A model generated the notes under the pieces. It was not told the origin of the DNA. It saw only the letters and a list, made by a program, of their open reading frames with translations, and did no database searches. From the NCBI GenBank assembly GCA_034678415.1, contig JAXDBV010000252.1, positions 1 through 18,527 on the forward strand: DNA of 18,527 bases, in the 5' to 3' direction. Shown here piece by piece: positions 14,202-18,527 of the stretch. Position 1 is the stretch's first letter. The number at the start of each line of letters is the position of its first letter. Position numbers and translations under genes: made by a program. Source of the stretch: JAXDBV01 sp034678415. GTDB lineage: Bacteria; Bacteroidota; Bacteroidia; Bacteroidales; VadinHA17.

Positions 14202-16334
14202 TTACCTGTTGATTATCATTTGATAACACCCTGAGGTGTTGACATTATGGCAGGGTATTCCCCTCCTGTCAGCTTCGCTGATCCATCGTAGTGACTGTGT
14301 GCCTGTTACCGAGGAATCAAGCACTATCTGCCCGGGCTTCAGTATATCCAGCAAGCCACCGTCAAACCCTGCCCTGCCCGTGATAACCAGAATATCCATC
14401 TCAAGCGGGACTTCTGTCTGAAAATCAAGGAGATCGGGAAAGTTTAACAGATAGATTGTGTAAGAGAAGAATGAGACAAGACCTTTATATACTTCCGGGC
14501 CTCCCGCAACGACATAATTCATCGAAGCCGATGATTCAAAACCGGATGGCATCCTCATAAAACTGGCATTTCTTATTCGCAAGCCCCTCCTTATCCAGTC
14601 ATTTTCAATGAAATACCAGGCACGTTCCCATTCCTCCCTGCTACCCGCATCCGTATACATCCAGGCCCGGCCTCCCCGTGACAGGCAGATATTTGTTCTT
14701 CCCGGCACACAATACACGGTAACCGCTTCTCTCTCCTTCAAATGGTACATACTGTAAAGTCCGTTCAGCGACAGGATCAGCACTGACAGCAAGCCTGCAA
14801 TCAGGTATTTGTTCTTTTTCCGGATCAGGAAGCCGGGCATCGAACAGATCAGAATATACAGGATGAAAACACCGGCATTCGGTATACTGATGTATCTGAC
14901 AACCGAACCCGGCAAGGCTTCAATGAATGATGCGCAGGCACAGAAGGACAGGGTGGCTTTATTCAGCAGCCAGACGATCATCGACTGGAGCCACGGCCAG
15001 AAAGAGACTATGAATGAAGTCATTCCCAGGTAAATGATGATCGTTGCCAGTGGTATGGCCACCATATTTGCCGCCAGGAAATACACGGGGAACTGGTGAA
15101 AATAATAGATGCTTATTGGAAATGTGGCCAGCTGGGCTGATATGGTCACCGAAGCCAGCAACCAGGCTTGTCTCACGATCGGGTTCTTGGGATTCCACCA
15201 TCCAGAGATAAGGGGATGAAAGAAAACAATACCTGCCACTGCAACATATGAGAGCTGAAACCCGGGCTGAAAGATCACCGGCGGGTTAACAAGGATAAGA
15301 AGAAGGGCAGAAACCGCCAGCGCATTATATATTCCCGAGTTCCTGTCCAGTATGCTTCCCATTGTGATGATGGTGAACATGGCAGCTGCCCGCTGAACAG
15401 AAGGCGACAAGCCTGTTAGTAAGGCAAAGAACCAAACAAGAATAACCAGCAGAAACGACCGGATGATCTTGCCGCCGGGTAAGGCAGTTAGGAACGACAG
15501 CGCATAATAAAAAAACATATACACGATGGCCACATGCATTCCCGATACCGCAAGGATATGTATTATCCCAACATCAGCGAAGGAGGATTGTCTCTCATCG
15601 CTGAGCTCGTCACGGTAACCGAGGGTGAGGGCAGCGAGGACGTCGTATATGTCACCGCCCATACCATATTTACGGTAGATATTCAGTAGCCGGTCCCTGA
15701 TCCTGCCGGCTGAACGGTTCAGGTTGAATCTTTCAGCCCTGGAAATCAGCTGCCAGGAGCCCTTCTTCACATAGGTCTGCGCACCTATGCCGTTTTGCCG
15801 CAGGTATCGCCTGTAATCAAATTCACCCGGATTCATGGGAGGTTTCACATACCTGACAACCGACTGGATCATCACTGCATCACCGGCCTCGGGAAAAGGA
15901 GCCGTGCTGTCGGCCTCAAAATAACCCAATACCCTGCTGCGTGACGGCACCCACTGTCCTCCGGTATGGACTGACTCAACCGCCAGGGTGACATTGAATC
16001 CCTCCTTTTTATTTACCGGCATTTTTATAACCCTCGCGGTGAAGGCGTATTTGCCTTCGGGCAACCTGCGTGCATCGATCCGGTACTCCTCCTGCCGGAT
16101 GAGCCCCATCCCTGTTATGATCATGGTAATGGTGAACAGCACGCCAAAGAGCCACGAATACCGGTATTTATCCGCCAGGAAAAAAACAGGGATGAGAAGA
16201 AGAAATGAGGAAACGAACAGAAACAGGATCAGCGTTCCGTGTGCATGAACGGATGATTGTAAACATATGCCGGCGATGAGGGGAAGAAGAATCTTGAGCA
16301 CCGGTATCCTCCGTATCTCATTTACGATGTTCAA
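14202..16334 (-). CDS. comEC: ComEC/Rec2-family DNA-uptake channel, short form without nuclease domain
   Basis: Inner-membrane protein that passes single-stranded DNA into the cytoplasm during natural transformation. Of 710 residues, the first 75 form two to three membrane helices. A soluble DUF4131-type domain follows (about 85-200), with the typical PPMNPGEFDYRRYLRQNGI at 165-183. The Competence domain (about 230-510) has LTLGYRDEL (237-245) and the signature HILAVSGMHVAI (259-270). The last 190 residues are soluble and hold no HxHxDH metal-binding motif, so the metallo-beta-lactamase nuclease domain of full-length ComEC is missing or unrecognisable. The only plausible start is TTG at 16334-16332. 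An in-frame TAG lies 18-20 codons-worth of bases closer than any upstream ATG (at 16355-16353), and the first in-frame Met is residue 71, inside the membrane region. A weak promoter-like TTTTTG / TTAGTTTG (16378-16349) precedes it. Confidence 0.88.
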   Translation of the reverse strand: MNIVNEIRRIPVLKILLPLIAGICLQSSVHAHGTLILFLFVSSFLLLIPVFFLADKYRYSWLFGVLFTITMIITGMGLIRQEEYRIDARRLPEGKYAFTARVIKMPVNKKEGFNVTLAVESVHTGGQWVPSRSRVLGYFEADSTAPFPEAGDAVMIQSVVRYVKPPMNPGEFDYRRYLRQNGIGAQTYVKKGSWQLISRAERFNLNRSAGRIRDRLLNIYRKYGMGGDIYDVLAALTLGYRDELSDERQSSFADVGIIHILAVSGMHVAIVYMFFYYALSFLTALPGGKIIRSFLLVILVWFFALLTGLSPSVQRAAAMFTIITMGSILDRNSGIYNALAVSALLLILVNPPVIFQPGFQLSYVAVAGIVFFHPLISGWWNPKNPIVRQAWLLASVTISAQLATFPISIYYFHQFPVYFLAANMVAIPLATIIIYLGMTSFIVSFWPWLQSMIVWLLNKATLSFCACASFIEALPGSVVRYISIPNAGVFILYILICSMPGFLIRKKNKYLIAGLLSVLILSLNGLYSMYHLKEREAVTVYCVPGRTNICLSRGGRAWMYTDAGSREEWERAWYFIENDWIRRGLRIRNASFMRMPSGFESSASMNYVVAGGPEVYKGLVSFFSYTIYLLNFPDLLDFQTEVPLEMDILVITGRAGFDGGLLDILKPGQIVLDSSVTGTQSLRWISEADRRGIPCHNVNTSGCYQMIINR

Positions 16335-16489
16335 GAGATCCCGTTTTTCAAACTAAATATATAAAAAAAGAACAAAAATTGAATTTAGATGTTATCTTTA
16401 GAAAGGTTACCTGACAATTCGTGAAGGGAAGATATTGATTTAATGAAAAACGAACTTAAATTCTGCAAATAACATTAAACCAACAAAAT

Positions 16490-17503
16490 ATGGCAAATCT
16501 TGAAACCCATTACCTCGGATTGACACTGAAGAATCCCATTATTATCGGAGCCAGTAACCTGGTAACTGATCCGGATTACCTGAGAAGGCTGGAAAAGGCA
16601 GGAGCTGCGGCAGTGGTTTATAAATCATTATTTGAGGAACAGATACAGCTTGAATCGTTCGAAATGGATGACCAGTTGCAGGAGTATAGCGAAAGACATG
16701 CGGAGATGGTATCCCTCTTTCCGGATATTCGTCACGCCGGTCCGGCCGAATTTCTCATGCACCTGGAAGAAGCCCGCAAAATCCTGTCGATTCCTCTCAT
16801 CGCCAGCCTTAACTGCGTGTATGAATCGAGCTGGGTGGAGTATGCAAAAAAAATCGAACAGACGGGCGTGGATGCGCTGGAACTCAACTTTTATGCCGTA
16901 CCCAGGGATTTTGAGATGGAAGACCATCAGATCATCACCCAGCAAGTGAATATTATCCGGGCAGTGAAACAAGCGGTTAGCATCCCTGTAGGCGTCAAGC
17001 TGAGTCCTTTTTACACCAATATCCTCCGGACTGTGAAACTAATGGATGAGGCCGGGGCACAGGCTTTTGTGATGTTCAACCGGTTGTTCCAGCCCGACAT
17101 AAACACGGATACAGAACAACACTTCTACCCTTACAACCTGAGCAGCGAGGAAGACAACCGGCTGGCTATCCGTTTCGCCGGCCTCCTGTACGGAAATATT
17201 AAAGGCAATATCTGCAGTAACGGCGGTATCCTCTCAGGCAACGATGTGATCAAACTGTTGCTTGCAGGCGCCGATTGCGTGCAGGTGGTAAGTACCATCT
17301 ATAAAAATAAACCGGAGGTTATTCAGTCCTTGCTGACAGATATCAACAGCTGGATGGAGCAGAAGAAATATAAAAACATAGCCGGCTTCCAAGGTATACT
17401 GTCAAGGAAAAACCTTACCGACCCGTTTATTTACAAGAGGGCACAGTACGTGGATATCATGATGCGGTCGGACAATATTTTCAACAAATATCCGCTTCGC
17501 TGA
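16490..17503 (+). CDS. Dihydroorotate dehydrogenase-like FMN protein, substrate uncertain
   Basis: TIM-barrel flavoprotein of 337 residues, close to the DHOD-like branch rather than classical PyrD. FMN-site landmarks are present: LKNPIIIGASN (13-23), VYKSLFEE with Lys45, ELNFYAVP (131-138) in place of the usual ELNxSCPN, VGVKLSPF with Lys170, and ICSNGGI (241-247) for phosphate binding. The catalytic Cys (class 1) or Ser (class 2) of true dihydroorotate dehydrogenases is absent from the 131-138 loop, so dihydroorotate oxidation is doubtful. The name rests on fold family only. It is the sole plus-strand gene, separated from divergent comEC by 155 bp of AT-rich DNA. It ends 10 bp from the convergent def stop. 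No pyr genes are nearby to support a pyrimidine role. The ATG follows an A-rich leader with no Shine-Dalgarno, normal for the phylum. Confidence 0.85.
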   Translation: MANLETHYLGLTLKNPIIIGASNLVTDPDYLRRLEKAGAAAVVYKSLFEEQIQLESFEMDDQLQEYSERHAEMVSLFPDIRHAGPAEFLMHLEEARKILSIPLIASLNCVYESSWVEYAKKIEQTGVDALELNFYAVPRDFEMEDHQIITQQVNIIRAVKQAVSIPVGVKLSPFYTNILRTVKLMDEAGAQAFVMFNRLFQPDINTDTEQHFYPYNLSSEEDNRLAIRFAGLLYGNIKGNICSNGGILSGNDVIKLLLAGADCVQVVSTIYKNKPEVIQSLLTDINSWMEQKKYKNIAGFQGILSRKNLTDPFIYKRAQYVDIMMRSDNIFNKYPLR

Positions 17504-17513
17504 ATATATTGTT

Positions 17514-18089
17514 TCAAGCAAACACAGGGGCTTTCTCCCTTGGCAGGATGGTTTGATAACCAGCCTTGAAATTTCCTTTCATGAGGGCATTCAGCTTGCC
17601 TTTCAGTAATTTTCGTTTGAGGGGTTTGAGACGATCAGGAAAGAGAATACCCTCCAGGTGATCATATTCATGCTGAATGACGCGGGCCTGTACTCCTTCG
17701 TAATATTCATCATGAAAGACAAAGTTTTCATCCAGATACTGTATCCTCACCCTTGCTTCCCTTTCCACATCCTCCCTCAGGTTAGGCAGGCTGAGACAAC
17801 CTTCATTATACAGGACGATATCACCCGATTTCTCTATGATGCTGGGATTGATGAATGCCTTCCTGAATGGTTTGATGGACGGATCATTCTCAGCGAGGGC
17901 CGATGTGTCTATCACAAATACCCTTATGGAATGGCCTACCTGGGGGGCTGCCAACCCCACACCGTCTGACTTATACATTGTCTCCCACAGGTCCTTCAGG
18001 AAGGTTTCAAACCCCGGATATCCGCGATCCACTTCCCTGGCAACCTTCCTTAATATGGGATGTCCGTATATAAGAATAGGATAAACCAT
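17514..18089 (-). CDS. def: Peptide deformylase
   Basis: Metal-dependent enzyme that removes the formyl group from the N-terminal Met of new proteins. With the start chosen here it has 191 residues and all three family motifs: GVGLAAPQ (43-50), EGCLSLP (96-102, metal ligand Cys98) and QHEYDHLEG (139-147, ligands His140 and His144, catalytic Glu141). The start ATG at 18089-18087 gives MVYPILIYGHPILRK, the usual Bacteroidota N-terminus. A longer reading from 18113-18111 adds eight residues (MVKKELRN) and overlaps ruvX by 19 bp. I prefer the shorter form because it aligns with the family and begins 5 bp after the ruvX stop. It forms a tight pair with ruvX and ends facing the convergent dehydrogenase-like gene. 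Confidence 0.95.
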   Translation of the reverse strand: MVYPILIYGHPILRKVAREVDRGYPGFETFLKDLWETMYKSDGVGLAAPQVGHSIRVFVIDTSALAENDPSIKPFRKAFINPSIIEKSGDIVLYNEGCLSLPNLREDVEREARVRIQYLDENFVFHDEYYEGVQARVIQHEYDHLEGILFPDRLKPLKRKLLKGKLNALMKGNFKAGYQTILPREKAPVFA

Positions 18090-18094
18090 ATTTC

Positions 18095-18514
18095 TTAACT
18101 CTTTTTTAACCATGCCAGATATGACTGTAATATAATTACGGCACTGATCATGTCTCGGCGGCTCTTGTCTTTCCTGTCTTTCTTTTTCGCGCCGGCTTCG
18201 ATGAGTGTCTGTTGTGCCATTACCGATGTGAACCGTTCATCCATCAGATCGACGGGGATGGCCGGGTATTTCTCCATCATCCGCCGGTAGAAGGGTTTTA
18301 CCAGCACCGCACATTCACTGGGTTCATTCATTAGAGTCTTGGGATATCCGATAACAATCCTCACCACAGGCTGCCCGGAGATATAGGTGTCAAGGTAATC
18401 CCAAATATCCCGCACAGGCACCGTTGCCAGTCCGGATGCAATAATCCCGGTCATGTCTGTCACTGCCAGTCCAACCCTCTTCTTTCCATAATCGATTGCC
18501 AATATCCTGCCCAT
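18095..18514 (-). CDS. ruvX: RuvX/YqgF-family Holliday junction resolvase-like nuclease
   Basis: RNase H-fold protein of 139 residues, the standard length of this nearly universal bacterial family. Members are annotated as putative Holliday junction resolvases, and the E. coli protein acts in 16S rRNA 5'-end maturation. The fold's acidic residues are visible: Asp8 in ILAIDYGKKRVGLAV, Glu93 in LMDERFTS, and Asp121 in SRRDMISAVIIL. IVIGYPKTL (53-61) is the conserved GxP region. The start MGRILAIDYG is the usual one, and only 13 bp of upstream sequence lie inside the window, so the promoter cannot be judged. It is followed directly by def, a pairing I recall as common in this phylum. Confidence 0.93.
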   Translation of the reverse strand: MGRILAIDYGKKRVGLAVTDMTGIIASGLATVPVRDIWDYLDTYISGQPVVRIVIGYPKTLMNEPSECAVLVKPFYRRMMEKYPAIPVDLMDERFTSVMAQQTLIEAGAKKKDRKDKSRRDMISAVIILQSYLAWLKKS

Positions 18515-18527
18515 CGGTATATATTCT

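Noticed and set aside
16335..16489. Divergent comEC / dehydrogenase-like gap searched for paired promoters
   Set aside because: On the plus strand TATCTTTA (16393-16400) resembles a -7 element but has no -33 partner. The minus-strand match has a short 16-bp spacer. Neither is strong enough to list.
1..18527. Search for CRISPR arrays, insertion sequences, integrases, tRNA or rRNA genes and toxin-antitoxin pairs
   Set aside because: No repeat-spacer pattern, transposase, RNA-gene landmark or small paired gene was seen; coding is nearly continuous with known families.

Overview
This window carries a Bacteroidota-type genome segment. The signs are a SusC/SusD pair, a one-protein hybrid two-component regulator with ligand-sensing propellers and an AraC output domain, lipoproteins with acid-rich residues after the lipobox Cys, no consistent Shine-Dalgarno sequences, and promoter elements of the TTTG / TAnnTTTG kind. 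Genus and species cannot be read from the sequence. Ten complete genes and one cut by the left edge fill almost all of it. No gap between genes exceeds about 170 bp. I saw no rRNA, tRNA, CRISPR array, insertion sequence or phage gene.

Left part (1-11220, all minus strand): one polysaccharide utilisation locus (PUL). In transcription order it is the hybrid sensor-regulator (11220-6778), SusC-like TonB-dependent importer (6613-3512), SusD-like surface glycan-binding lipoprotein (3482-1938), periplasmic GH51 alpha-L-arabinofuranosidase (1769-210), and the first 67 codons of an exported lipoprotein that looks like a GH43 arabinanase (201 to beyond position 1). The likely substrate is an arabinose-containing glycan (arabinan or arabinoxylan). 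In the model, a surface enzyme cuts the polymer, SusC/SusD import the oligosaccharides, GH51 removes arabinose in the periplasm, and the sensor detects a fragment and activates the susC promoter. Two pieces of non-coding structure fit this. A 21-bp direct repeat (6681-6722) upstream of susC is the best candidate operator for the regulator. A long stem-loop plus a separate palindrome with a promoter-like match lie between susD and the GH51 gene, where expression of importer and enzymes could be uncoupled.

Middle part (11342-16334, minus strand): trkA and trkH form a two-gene potassium uptake operon (peripheral NAD-binding regulator then membrane subunit, 3 bp apart). Upstream of trkA lies a short-form ComEC/Rec2 DNA-uptake channel gene that starts at TTG and has no recognisable nuclease domain.

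Right part (16490-18514): a lone plus-strand gene encodes a dihydroorotate-dehydrogenase-like flavoprotein that lacks the usual catalytic Cys/Ser motif. It converges, with only 10 bp between stop codons, on a minus-strand ruvX (yqgF)-def pair for Holliday-junction/rRNA nuclease-like and peptide deformylase functions.

I did not find a clearly new biological system. The most useful leads are the putative regulator operator, the susD/GH51 intergenic structures, and the atypical dehydrogenase-like protein.
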